Of a DNA stretch of 27,065 bases, positions 1-7,163 are shown one piece after another. This stretch comes from CAZJFC01 sp964545245. Lineage in GTDB: Bacteria; Pseudomonadota; Alphaproteobacteria; Rickettsiales; 21-14-0-20-44-7. The notes under the pieces are model-generated. The model did not search any database. It saw only the letters and a program-made list of their open reading frames with translations, and was not told the origin of the DNA. The translations under genes and the position numbers were made by a program. Each line of letters opens with the position of its first letter. Position 1 is the first letter of the stretch. The stretch spans positions 1 to 27,065 of the forward strand of contig CAZJFC010000024.1 in NCBI GenBank assembly GCA_964545245.1, written 5' to 3'.

Positions 1-373
1 ATCCTCTCAGACCAGCTATAGATCATCGCCTTGGTAGGCCATTACCCCACCAACTAGCTAATCTAACGCGGGCACATCTTTTAGCGATAAATCTTTCCCC
101 CGTAGGGCGTATTCGGTATTAATCCAAGTTTCCCTGGGCTATTCCGAACTAAAAGGAAGTTTCCCACGCGTTACGCACCCGTCTGCCACTCCCCACCACT
201 AAAGGGTGGAAGAACTTAGAACTTAGAACATTAGAATTTAGATTAAAAATTTTACCAAGTTCTAATGTTCTAACACTCTAACGTTCTCCACCACTTAGTG
301 GTGGGGCGTTCGACTTGCATGTGTTAGGCCTGCCGCCAGCGTTCGCTCTGAGCCAGGATCAAACTCTCAAGTT
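1..373 (-). rRNA. rrs: 16S ribosomal RNA, 5' part (gene runs off the left edge)
   Basis: The minus strand carries the universal 16S start: AGAGTTTGATCCTGGCTCAG lies just inside the 5' end, followed by the conserved GCTGGCGGCAGGCCTAACAC and CATGCAAGTCGAACG blocks and by GGCAGACGGGTGCGTAACGC after V1. The tract ending in GATCTATAGCTGGTCTGAGAGGAT at base 1 is the usual V2 region and helix 11/12 sequence. The 5' end is placed near 373 from the AACTTGAGAGTTTGATC start. The G(T/C)GTAACGCGTGGGAA style fits Alphaproteobacteria. The unusual part is the V1 helix 6 region, which is greatly enlarged and annotated separately. The rest of the gene is outside the window. Confidence 0.97.
191..306 (-). repeat. 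Expanded 16S helix 6 (V1) hairpin with heptamer repeats
   Basis: Positions 191-200 (CCCCACCACT) pair with 297-306 (AGTGGTGGGG). Positions 205-215 pair with 283-292 with one bulge. TTAGAACATTAGAA (224-237) pairs perfectly with TTCTAATGTTCTAA (260-273). The whole is a helix of about 116 nt, where helix 6 in E. coli spans about 46 nt. The arms are built from a repeated TTAGAAC heptamer and its variants, which looks like a non-coding repeat that colonised the rRNA. From memory, Caedibacter caryophilus carries a 16S insertion that is removed from mature rRNA; whether this one is excised cannot be seen. Confidence 0.85.
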
Positions 374-638
374 TGAGAGAAACGAGATTCCGAAGAATCT
401 CTTTTAATTTGCATACTTGCGTATGCGGAATTGTTTCCTGCACAAAACACTGTCAGAACAAATAACTTATACAGCTATTTGTTACGTATTTGTATTACGA
501 AAGACAATGATTGTGCTATTTGGTGCAACACTCACCGTCCTTCGCTTAGCTTTCTACTTAACGATTTCAAATATCATGATGGGGTCTGGGTTTTAGGAAA
601 AACCTCCCCATCTCTCACCGAAGTTCATCCCGTGAGGG
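374..638 (-). other. 16S rRNA 5' leader with two tetraloop hairpins
   Basis: This transcribed spacer lies between the rRNA promoter and the mature 16S 5' end. Two strong hairpins sit next to the gene on the minus strand: GAGATTC-TTCG-GAATCTC (384-401), a C(UUCG)G tetraloop, and GCATAC-GCAA-GTATGC (411-426), a GNRA tetraloop. A third possible pairing, CTCTCAA/TTGAGAG (364-379), overlaps the mature 5' end. These probably help leader folding or processing, which is inference. No convincing boxA antiterminator was found by eye. An open frame on the plus strand here is not considered a gene. Confidence 0.6.
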
Positions 639-644
639 AGCGCC

Positions 645-673
645 GTTATATGACCGATAGACCGGAGTGTCAA
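645..673 (-). promoter_or_regulatory. Sigma-70 promoter of the rRNA gene
   Basis: On the minus strand there is a perfect -35 TTGACA (668-673), exactly 17 bases of spacer, and -10 TATAAC (645-650). It is followed by a G+C-rich discriminator (GGCGCT), as expected of a growth-rate or stringently controlled rRNA promoter. The predicted transcription start is near 638, giving a leader of about 265 nt. Confidence 0.8.
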
Positions 674-693
674 CAGGAAAAATTCACTTTTTT

Positions 694-749
694 TTGACTT
701 ATTTACTCCCTGTTGATTTATATAATATTTTTCTGTATTTATTTACTCC
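694..749 (+). promoter_or_regulatory. Possible promoter and 11-bp direct-repeat operator of the HTH gene
   Basis: TTATTTACTCC occurs at 699-709 and again at 739-749, exactly 40 bp apart, or about four helical turns. Between and around them is an AT-rich core with TTGACT (694-699) and TATATA/TATAAT (719-726). The -35 to -10 spacing is 19-21, so the promoter call is weak. The repeats bracket the -10 region and the likely start of transcription, as an autoregulatory operator would. The adjacent HTH protein is the obvious candidate binder, but that is inference. Confidence 0.35.
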
Positions 750-802
750 GGAAGCCGTACTTAATTCAGACAAAATAAACCTTATTCGCCTATTATCTTC
801 AC

Positions 803-2161
803 ATGAATGACCTGTCAGGAAGACAAGTATCCTCAATCGAATTCGCGATCCGGAGCGGCATATCCGTTGCGCTGGTTAATTTTTTGCTTAACCGCGCTTA
901 CGAGTCACATAAAGAACATAGCTACTACCGCCTGATAAGCGGTACGCATGACACAATCATCCCCTCGCAGCGCGAAATTGATGACTATATCAGCATGAGC
1001 CTAAGCGCGGGAACAGGCACGGGAAAACACCGGATATCCCATACAGAGGAATTCATGACGCGCCGCTTTGACCTTATACCCCATGCTTCAGTTATGGTTG
1101 ATAGCAGGACAGATATGAAGCTTGTGGATTATATAAAGCAAGGCGCAGGATATTACCAGTCGCGCACCGGCAAACACCTTCAGGTTACATTAGGGGAAAT
1201 CCTGCGTGCATTAAGGCTGAGGGAAGGATTAAGCAGGCGGGAACTGGGAATCGCGCTGGCTGATTATGAAGACAGGCACGAAACCGGCCCGCTGGTAACA
1301 AAAAAGGTCTTTAACACACGCAGGCGCGGCGCGCCTTATTCCGAAAGTACGATAAAAAACTTTGAGGAGGAGCTAACGCGCCCCACGCAGGCAAAGCTTG
1401 ATTGCCTTCTGGAAGTCCTGCGCGCCAGCCCGCAGGAAAAAGGGCTGATTATTGAATGGCACAGAAAACAGGAGATAGCACGGGCTGAATCACCGGATTA
1501 TATAAGCATTGCGAACCATTTCGTAACCAGTCACTGGGGAAACGTAAAACTATTTGCGCAGGAAGTCATAACCCCTCAGGATGGGGCAGCATGGAGCGGG
1601 CGCAAAATAGAAAAGATCCTGCACGGGGAGAGCTTCCCTACCCGTAATTTCCATAAAACCCTGCGTTCAATGCTCGAAACAAAAGATGCGGCAGATGAAT
1701 TTGATACGCAGGTGGATATCCTCCAGTCGGAATCGCGCAAATTCTTTGCGGGGCTGTTACAAAGCTCCCCCAGCCTGCGTGATTCGCTGGTTACACTTCG
1801 CGTAATGCTGGGATTATCCACGGCTAACCTTGCAGAAAGGCTCGGTATTGAGACCCACACAATCATTTCCGGCTGGGAAGCAGGCTCCAGAAGACCGTCA
1901 CCATCCCAGTTCCGGGAAATTTGCGAGCTGATGGAAAAGGAAAATATACCGCCTTATGCCTACAGACGGGTAATTTATTTATATGAGGGATCTATTGAAA
2001 GCCTGAAGGATGACAAGGATGTTGATATTATCAGGGAGAATATAGCGAAGTTACGCGGTGGAAAAACTATCAATGACCGCCATATATTCCTCCCCACCTG
2101 TGCGGAGCATCTTGACGCAATGGGCCGCAGGCGTGACGAAGCCACCAGAAAATGCAGATAA
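803..2161 (+). CDS. Multi-HTH (XRE/Cro-C1-like) DNA-binding protein
   Basis: This 452-residue protein appears to contain tandem Cro/C1-type helix-turn-helix units. The first is at residues 128-208 (LGEILRALRLREGLSRRELG...), split by an insertion of about 28 residues before the recognition-helix-like STIKNFEEELTRP. A degenerate unit lies at about 232-292, and a clear C-terminal unit at 325-385 (LVTLRVMLGLSTANLAERLGI...IISGWEAGSRRP). No enzymatic domain or membrane segment is seen. It starts at the first ATG of the frame; no clear Shine-Dalgarno is present, so the start is uncertain. It sits alone between the rRNA promoter and the two MotB-like genes, in their direction, 70 bp upstream of them. 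A role as transcriptional regulator is inferred from the HTH units; the target is unknown. Confidence 0.75.
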   Translation: MNDLSGRQVSSIEFAIRSGISVALVNFLLNRAYESHKEHSYYRLISGTHDTIIPSQREIDDYISMSLSAGTGTGKHRISHTEEFMTRRFDLIPHASVMVDSRTDMKLVDYIKQGAGYYQSRTGKHLQVTLGEILRALRLREGLSRRELGIALADYEDRHETGPLVTKKVFNTRRRGAPYSESTIKNFEEELTRPTQAKLDCLLEVLRASPQEKGLIIEWHRKQEIARAESPDYISIANHFVTSHWGNVKLFAQEVITPQDGAAWSGRKIEKILHGESFPTRNFHKTLRSMLETKDAADEFDTQVDILQSESRKFFAGLLQSSPSLRDSLVTLRVMLGLSTANLAERLGIETHTIISGWEAGSRRPSPSQFREICELMEKENIPPYAYRRVIYLYEGSIESLKDDKDVDIIRENIAKLRGGKTINDRHIFLPTCAEHLDAMGRRRDEATRKCR

Positions 2162-2231
2162 CCAAGGCTTTCCAGCCAGTTTAACCACAATTTAACCATT
2201 CTCCTGTATCAAGGACTGGCAGGGACACCTT

Positions 2232-2849
2232 ATGCACAGCCACGAAGCGCACGAAAAAACTGCTGATGACATACTGGGCGGGTTCAACATAAAACCGCCT
2301 CATGGAAGCAACACGCCCCCAACCGCGACAATGCTGGTTTCGCTGTTCCTCATCCTGATTACTTTTTTCATGATTATCAACAGCCATGCTGCATTTGACC
2401 AGGAGAAAAAAAACGCGGTACTAAAAAGCGTGAATGAGAAATTCGGCAAACCGGAAGAAACCGACGCGATAAAATTCGGCGTGGTTACCCCCAACCTTGG
2501 CGCAATTACGGACAAAACAATAGAAATTTTCGGTGATAACGCGAAGGTAGAAACCACAATAAACAATGAATATATCAAAATTTCCTTTGCCACAGATTAC
2601 CTGTTTTATGACGATGAATCTGAAATCAAGCCGGAACTCCGCAAGCTGATTACCGCTTTAAGGAACACGATAGCAGAGGAGAACAAGGGCGCTGATGCCC
2701 GTTACCTGCTCCTTGCCGGTTCCGGTAATTTTCCCTTGGGCCGGGCGCGTCTTGAATCATTCAGGAAAAGGCTGGCGCTCAGCCCTGCGGAAATCGGCAT
2801 AAGCCAGAAAGAGCCAAAGAATTTCAGCATGGTGATTGAATATGAGTAG
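2232..2849 (+). CDS. MotB-like membrane protein 1, lacking the proton-site Asp
   Basis: The 205-residue protein has a cytoplasmic N-terminus, one membrane helix (residues about 34-52, MLVSLFLILITFFMIINS) and a periplasmic region. A degenerate OmpA/MotB-type segment at about 114-182 (ISFATDYLFYDDESEIKPELRKLI ... LGRARLESFRKRL) resembles the peptidoglycan-binding fold. Aligned on the shared TFF with the next gene, the position of the MotB proton-binding Asp is Ser37. The GHTD-like motif of the OmpA domain reads AGSG. It starts at ATG 2232 after a CAGGGA-like ribosome site. Its 3' end overlaps the second MotB-like gene, so the two are probably translated together. No MotA/ExbB-type partner is in the window. 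The function is unknown; stator-like or cell-envelope roles are possible. Confidence 0.65.
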   Translation: MHSHEAHEKTADDILGGFNIKPPHGSNTPPTATMLVSLFLILITFFMIINSHAAFDQEKKNAVLKSVNEKFGKPEETDAIKFGVVTPNLGAITDKTIEIFGDNAKVETTINNEYIKISFATDYLFYDDESEIKPELRKLITALRNTIAEENKGADARYLLLAGSGNFPLGRARLESFRKRLALSPAEIGISQKEPKNFSMVIEYE

Positions 2850-3357
2850 CGCCCAGACCCAGCCAAGATGGATTTTATCCTTCGCCGACCTGCTTTCGGT
2901 GATACTGACCTTTTTCGTGCTGATATATTCGATGTCAATCCCGCCCGACCATAACGAGCTTAACAGAAGCGGGGAAACCGATTTTTCGTTAAAAAGCAGC
3001 CCCCCGCCCCTGGATGCGAAACTGGCAAGAACCGACGAAGACCTTGCCACAAGCTATTTATATCAGGTGATTACCGAGAAAGCGAAACGCGACAAGGATT
3101 TAAGCGCGCTGAAATACTCCCTTGCGGGAGAGGATATAGTTATTTCGCTTAACGCAAATGAATTCACCCCGGTTTATGAGCGTAAGCTGGCCTCTTTCCT
3201 GAAAACGATTGAAAATGACATAAGGATTTATACAGGAAACCTTACATTTTCACATAATGTTGCCGTAAAGCTCAGGAAAAGCGGGTTAAATAAAAATATC
3301 ACTTATCTGGAAAACCCGGAACTCGACAGTAAAATTGACATCATTATTTATCCATAG
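2842..3357 (+). CDS. MotB-like membrane protein 2, proton-site Asp present
   Basis: The 171-residue protein has the MotB signature WILSFADLLSVILTFFVLIY at residues 10-29, with Asp16 in the place of the proton-carrying Asp of MotB stators, followed by SMS. The region after the helix is short and only weakly OmpA-like (ISLNANEFTPVYERKLASFLKTIE at about 96-119), so a full peptidoglycan-binding domain is doubtful. ATG 2842 is preferred over an in-frame TTG at 2836. The start overlaps the upstream stop by 8 bases, which suggests translational coupling and a joint complex with MotB-like protein 1. Flagellar MotB is usually considerably longer. A proton-driven role is inferred from Asp16 only. Confidence 0.7.
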   Translation: MSSAQTQPRWILSFADLLSVILTFFVLIYSMSIPPDHNELNRSGETDFSLKSSPPPLDAKLARTDEDLATSYLYQVITEKAKRDKDLSALKYSLAGEDIVISLNANEFTPVYERKLASFLKTIENDIRIYTGNLTFSHNVAVKLRKSGLNKNITYLENPELDSKIDIIIYP

Positions 3358-3369
3358 TATCCCGTTGCC

Positions 3370-4059
3370 ATGAACAAGATTTACCCAGATGCGGCAAAGG
3401 CCCTGGACGGCCTGCTTTTTGACGGAATGACGATCATGGCAGGCGGTTTCGGCCTTTGCGGGATACCTGAAAACTCAATTGCCGAAATCCGTAAAATCGG
3501 CACCAAGGACATAACGGTCATAAGCAATAACTGCGGGGTTGATGGCTTCGGCCTCGGTGTCCTGCTAAATAACAGGCAGATCAAAAAAATGGTTTCGTCA
3601 TATGTGGGCGAAAACAAGGAATTTGAACGCCAGTTCCTTTCCGGCGAATTGCAGCTTGAGTTCAACCCGCAAGGAACGCTGGCTGAAAGGATACGCGCAG
3701 GCGGCGCCGGAATCCCTGCCTTTTTCACTAAAACCGGCTATGGGACGGTTGTTGCCGAAGGCAAGGAAACCCGCGAATTCGACGGTGAGCATTATGTAAT
3801 GGAAACCGCGCTGAAAGCGGATCTATCAATCATCAAGGCGTGGAAAGCCGATAAATTCGGCAATCTTGTATTCCGCAAAACCGCACGCAACTTTAACCCG
3901 ATGATGGCAACCGCAGGCAAAATCACCGTGGTTGAGGTGGAAGAACTGGTCGACGAACTTGACGCGGATAACATCCACACGCCGGGAATTTATGTCGACA
4001 GGCTGTTCGTCGGCAAGTTTGAAAAACGCATTGAGCAAAGAACTGTGAGGGCTGAATAA
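3370..4059 (+). CDS. scoA: 3-oxoacid CoA-transferase subunit A
   Basis: The 229-residue protein matches the alpha subunit of succinyl-CoA:3-ketoacid CoA-transferase, which moves CoA between succinyl-CoA and acetoacetate in ketone-body or short-chain-acid use. The CoA-transferase family I signature is plain near the N-terminus (DGMTIMAGGFGLCGIPEN, residues 18-35). NNCGVDGFGLG and the NPQGTLAERIRAGGAGIPAFFT stretch are also typical. Its length is normal for the A subunit. The stop shares one base with the ATG of scoB, so the two subunits are translationally coupled. It begins 12 bases after MotB-like gene 2, with no good ribosome site, and may ride on the same transcript. Confidence 0.93.
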   Translation: MNKIYPDAAKALDGLLFDGMTIMAGGFGLCGIPENSIAEIRKIGTKDITVISNNCGVDGFGLGVLLNNRQIKKMVSSYVGENKEFERQFLSGELQLEFNPQGTLAERIRAGGAGIPAFFTKTGYGTVVAEGKETREFDGEHYVMETALKADLSIIKAWKADKFGNLVFRKTARNFNPMMATAGKITVVEVEELVDELDADNIHTPGIYVDRLFVGKFEKRIEQRTVRAE

Positions 4060-4685
4060 TGGGATGGTCCAGAGATGAAATGTGCCAGCGCGCCGCGCAG
4101 GAATTACATGATGGTTTTTACGTCAACCTCGGCATCGGCATGCCGACAATTGTCGCGAATTATATCCCGCAGAATGTAAATGTTACGCTGCAAAGCGAAA
4201 ACGGCCTGCTCGGCCTTGGGGCTTTTCCGCTCGATAAGGACGTCGACGCCGACCTCATCAACGCAGGAAAACAAACTGTCACGGCAACTTCCGGCGCAAG
4301 CTTTTTCTCCAGCGCGGATTCCTTCGCGATGATACGCGGCGGGCATATCGACCTTTCCATCCTCGGCGCTTTTCAGGTTTCCGAGCAGGGCGACCTTGCC
4401 AACTGGATGATCCCGGGCAAGATGGTGAAAGGCATGGGTGGCGCGATGGACCTTGTCGCAGGAGTTAAGCGCGTAGTGGTGATCATGGACCATAATTCCA
4501 AGGACGGCGAGCCAAAACTGGTGAAACACTGCGATTTGCCGATTACCGGCAAGGGCGTGGTTGACCGTGTTATCACTGATCTGGGCGTTTTTGACGTTGT
4601 GGAAGGCGGGATCAGGGTAGCGGAACTCGCGCCGGGCGTTACCAATGACGAAGTAAAACAAAAAACACAGGCAAAACTGGCCTAG
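4059..4685 (+). CDS. scoB: 3-oxoacid CoA-transferase subunit B
   Basis: The 208-residue protein is the beta subunit that carries the catalytic glutamate. The signature LQSENGLLGLG is at residues 44-54, and Glu47 is the expected residue that forms the glutamyl-CoA thioester. The N-terminal VNLGIGMPTIVANYIP and the later GGHIDLSILGAFQVSEQGDLANWMIPGK are characteristic of this family. The length matches the family and no motif is missing. It overlaps scoA by one base and is expected to form an A2B2 complex with it. The same fold serves acetate or butyrate CoA-transferases, so substrate preference is not certain. Confidence 0.94.
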   Translation: MGWSRDEMCQRAAQELHDGFYVNLGIGMPTIVANYIPQNVNVTLQSENGLLGLGAFPLDKDVDADLINAGKQTVTATSGASFFSSADSFAMIRGGHIDLSILGAFQVSEQGDLANWMIPGKMVKGMGGAMDLVAGVKRVVVIMDHNSKDGEPKLVKHCDLPITGKGVVDRVITDLGVFDVVEGGIRVAELAPGVTNDEVKQKTQAKLA

Positions 4686-4729
4686 AACTTCATTTAAGCG
4701 GTTATTAATCCCTATTTTGATATGCAGCT

Positions 4730-6541
4730 ATGTCAATCAGCACTGCAATAAAACCTCCGCAAATCTCTGTAACAATATTACTGATAGTGGCCGGGATAAT
4801 TGCATTTTCCTGCATTCCCTATGGTATCATACTTTCTGGTGATGTCGACCGCAGCCATGAAGAAGTGTACTACAACGGCATTGAGATGTGGCCCGATGAA
4901 TTATGGCTTAAAGGCATTATAACCCTGCAGGACTTTAAGGATTTCTATAAAAATAATAATGTCCACGATTTGCAGGCATATGAAATCCTGCTTAACCAGA
5001 TACTCTGCCTAATTGCTTTCGTGATGATATTCACTATCCTGTCAAAGCTGAATTTGCGCACGTATCCCCTATTAAAATTCATATCGGGCGGTAGGATATT
5101 GTTTTTTCTTCTTCCCATATTATTTTTTACCTTAGCGCTATATGTCTCGGAATTTTTATACAGCTTCACTCCTTTGGTTCAGGACAGCATTGCCCAGTTC
5201 ATACATGCCAAGGCACTCGCATCCGGAGAATTTTTTCTGAAAACTCCGGAGCCGGTCGAATTCTTTATTACAACCCATATGATTGAAGATAATGGGAAAT
5301 ATTATTCCCAATACCCTCCCGGCTATATGATGTTACTGGCAGCCGGGCATCTGCTTAACATGCCGCAGATCGTCAACCCGCTACTAGGGGCAGCCACCCT
5401 TGTCATCATATGGCACATCGGCAAGGAACTCTTTGGCCGCCGCAATGCGAACCTTTCGCTTCTGCTGGCATTTACCTGCGCCTCAATGGTTATGATGAGC
5501 GCTGATTACATGAACTCCGCAAGCAGTCTTTTTTTCGCCAGCATATTCTACCTGTACTATTTCAGGAATATAAAAACCCCCAGTGCGAAATATGGCATCA
5601 TCACAGGTATTGCGCTTGGCATGTTGTTTCTGGTGAGGCCATATACGGCAATCGCCGTTGCCACGCCATTTATCTTTCATGGCCTGTACCTTCTCACGCG
5701 CGACCATCGCAGGTATCTTAAACCGCTCATTCTAACCGGAATAATCGCTTCCGCTATCTCAACCTTTTATCTCTACTATAACTACAAACTTACAGGCAGC
5801 GCCCTTACTCCCGGTTATTACAAACTCTGGGGAAAAGAACATAGGCCCGGCTTTGGTAAAGCACCATGGGGTGATGACCATGATATATTGAACGGACTCA
5901 GTAACACTTCAAATGACTATATCAGCCTTAACTTTGACCTTTTTCGCTGGCCGGTCCCCGATCTGATATTCCTTGCCCCGGTAATTTTTTTCCTTTTCCG
6001 GAAAAACCGCCAGATCTTGTTTTTAACCCTGGCGCCGCTGCTGTCCCTCAGCATTTTTAATTTCTTTTATTTCTTTCAGGCAAATTATTTCGGGCCAAGG
6101 TTTTTATATGAATTCTACAGCCTTTTAATTCCCCTTATCAGCCAATGTTTTATCCTGCTGCCAAGGATATCGCATCTTCTCAGATGGAAATGGCTGAACC
6201 GCGAAACCTGCTCTAAGTTATTGTTACTATTGATTATATTCGGGCAATTAAACTTCTGGCTGGGTTTGAACAATTATAAAAAAATCCTGACTGAACCCGG
6301 TAAAATCAAATCATTGCAGGAAATGGCGGAAAACCACCATTTAGAGAATGCCATAGTTTTTATCGGCTCGAACTACCATTATCTGGCTTGGAATCTCCCC
6401 CAAAACGATCATTCCCGCGTTATATATGCACGTGATTTGGGGGAGAAAAATGCCAGATTGATAAATAAATACCCGGAACGGCAAATTTTCATAGAAAAGA
6501 AAGGAAAATTATCACCTTTAGCCCGCCACCTAACTAACTGA
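4730..6541 (+). CDS. Polytopic GT-C-like glycosyltransferase
   Basis: The 603-residue protein has many hydrophobic segments (about 15-36, 88-105, 121-146, 200-235, 240-275 and several to about 500). After the early membrane segments comes a periplasmic loop with QDSIAQFIHAKALASGEF (151-168) and YYSQYPPGYMMLLAAGH (191-207). An acidic residue in the first loop and a YPPG motif before the next helix are typical of the RgtA/ArnT-like GT-C superfamily (Pfam family PMT_2), which uses polyprenyl-phosphate sugars to glycosylate lipid A, polysaccharides or proteins. The C-terminal part after 500 is soluble. The sugar and acceptor are unknown. It starts at ATG 4730 without a clear ribosome site and lies 44 bp after scoB. 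An AT-only 18-bp palindrome overlaps its stop codon. Confidence 0.72.
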   Translation: MSISTAIKPPQISVTILLIVAGIIAFSCIPYGIILSGDVDRSHEEVYYNGIEMWPDELWLKGIITLQDFKDFYKNNNVHDLQAYEILLNQILCLIAFVMIFTILSKLNLRTYPLLKFISGGRILFFLLPILFFTLALYVSEFLYSFTPLVQDSIAQFIHAKALASGEFFLKTPEPVEFFITTHMIEDNGKYYSQYPPGYMMLLAAGHLLNMPQIVNPLLGAATLVIIWHIGKELFGRRNANLSLLLAFTCASMVMMSADYMNSASSLFFASIFYLYYFRNIKTPSAKYGIITGIALGMLFLVRPYTAIAVATPFIFHGLYLLTRDHRRYLKPLILTGIIASAISTFYLYYNYKLTGSALTPGYYKLWGKEHRPGFGKAPWGDDHDILNGLSNTSNDYISLNFDLFRWPVPDLIFLAPVIFFLFRKNRQILFLTLAPLLSLSIFNFFYFFQANYFGPRFLYEFYSLLIPLISQCFILLPRISHLLRWKWLNRETCSKLLLLLIIFGQLNFWLGLNNYKKILTEPGKIKSLQEMAENHHLENAIVFIGSNYHYLAWNLPQNDHSRVIYARDLGEKNARLINKYPERQIFIEKKGKLSPLARHLTN

Positions 6542-6604
6542 ATTATAATTATAATTCATTGATATGGATATTGGTTACAAAAATTTCTTATAATTAACAT
6601 ATTA

Positions 6605-6638
6605 ATGTCAAAAAAGTGACATATTTGCATGGTATAAG
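6605..6638 (+). promoter_or_regulatory. Candidate vir operon promoter with an operator-like inverted repeat
   Basis: ATGTCA (6605-6610) and TGACAT (6617-6622) form a perfect 6-bp inverted repeat around AAAAAG. An extended -10 element TGGTATAAG follows, with the hexamer TATAAG at 6633-6638. No good -35 hexamer is present at the right distance, which fits an extended -10 or activator-dependent promoter. The inverted repeat would cover roughly -40 to -23 from a start near 6645. The resulting 5' untranslated region before the first pilin would be about 100 nt. A second, weaker candidate is TTGTTA/TATAGG at 6668-6695. Confidence 0.4.
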
Positions 6639-6743
6639 GGGTAATGTGGGTTGGATGTAACTCTATTTTGTTAACCAATTTTACAACATTATAGGATAAT
6701 CTAATATATGAATTGCGAAACAAACAAATCGGAGAATAAACTT

Positions 6744-7088
6744 ATGACTACAAAAATCAGTTCGTGGAAAGTCTTTGCAATGACTTTGGTTGCAGCTTTC
6801 GCTTTCACAGCTATGCCTGAGGTTTCAATGGCTACCGCCAGCACTGGCACTTCCAAAAGCCTTGGTGACGGTGGTATCGGTGGCGCCCTTTGTAATATCG
6901 CCTCATGGTTTAAAGGTGATACCGGTAAGGCAGTTGCAACAATCGCAATTATCTTCCTTGGCATTGCCGCATTCTTTGGTAAAGTGACCTGGGGTCTTGC
7001 ACTTATGTTCGGTGTGGGTATCTTCGCAATCTTCGGCGCAAGTGAAATTGTTGAAGCAATTTCTGATGCTGACGGCGGTTGCTCCTAA
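6744..7088 (+). CDS. virB2: VirB2-type T4SS pilin, copy 1
   Basis: This is a small pilin subunit with a signal peptide (residues 1 to about 32, with a hydrophobic core VFAMTLVAAFAFTAM) and two membrane segments in the mature part (about 65-80, AVATIAIIFLGIAAFF, and 84-102). The FFGKVTWGLALMFGVGIFAIFG motif fits VirB2/TrbC pilins. ATG 6744 is chosen because GGAG (6731-6734) sits 9 bases upstream; an in-frame ATG at 6708 would add 12 non-signal-like residues. Two Cys are left in the mature chain, one in GALC and one in the terminal GGCS, and both are also found in copy 2. It opens the T4SS operon and is followed by a stable hairpin. Confidence 0.87.
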   Translation: MTTKISSWKVFAMTLVAAFAFTAMPEVSMATASTGTSKSLGDGGIGGALCNIASWFKGDTGKAVATIAIIFLGIAAFFGKVTWGLALMFGVGIFAIFGASEIVEAISDADGGCS

Positions 7089-7107
7089 GTAAAGCGTTAA
7101 ATCAAGC

Positions 7108-7135
7108 TGTAGCCTCCGCTTTAGCGGGGGCTACA
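7108..7135 (+). promoter_or_regulatory. Stable intercistronic hairpin between the two pilin genes
   Basis: TGTAGCCTCCGC (7108-7119) pairs with GCGGGGGCTACA (7124-7135) around a TTTA loop, giving 12 pairs with one G-U. There is no U-run after it, so it is not a good intrinsic terminator. Its place 20 bases after the virB2 stop suggests a 3'-end stabiliser, processing site or partial terminator that lets the pilin be made in excess over the downstream genes. That role is inferred. Confidence 0.65.
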
Positions 7136-7163
7136 GAAGACTATAGTAAGGATATTGGGGATT

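Noticed and set aside
431..697. An 88-codon open frame on the plus strand
   Set aside because: It lies across the leader and promoter of the minus-strand 16S gene, has no ribosome site and no recognisable protein character.
6540..6557. Perfect palindrome GAATTATAATTATAATTC at the end of the glycosyltransferase gene
   Set aside because: It contains almost only A and T, has no U-tract and is too weak for an intrinsic terminator; such palindromes are frequent in AT-rich spacers.
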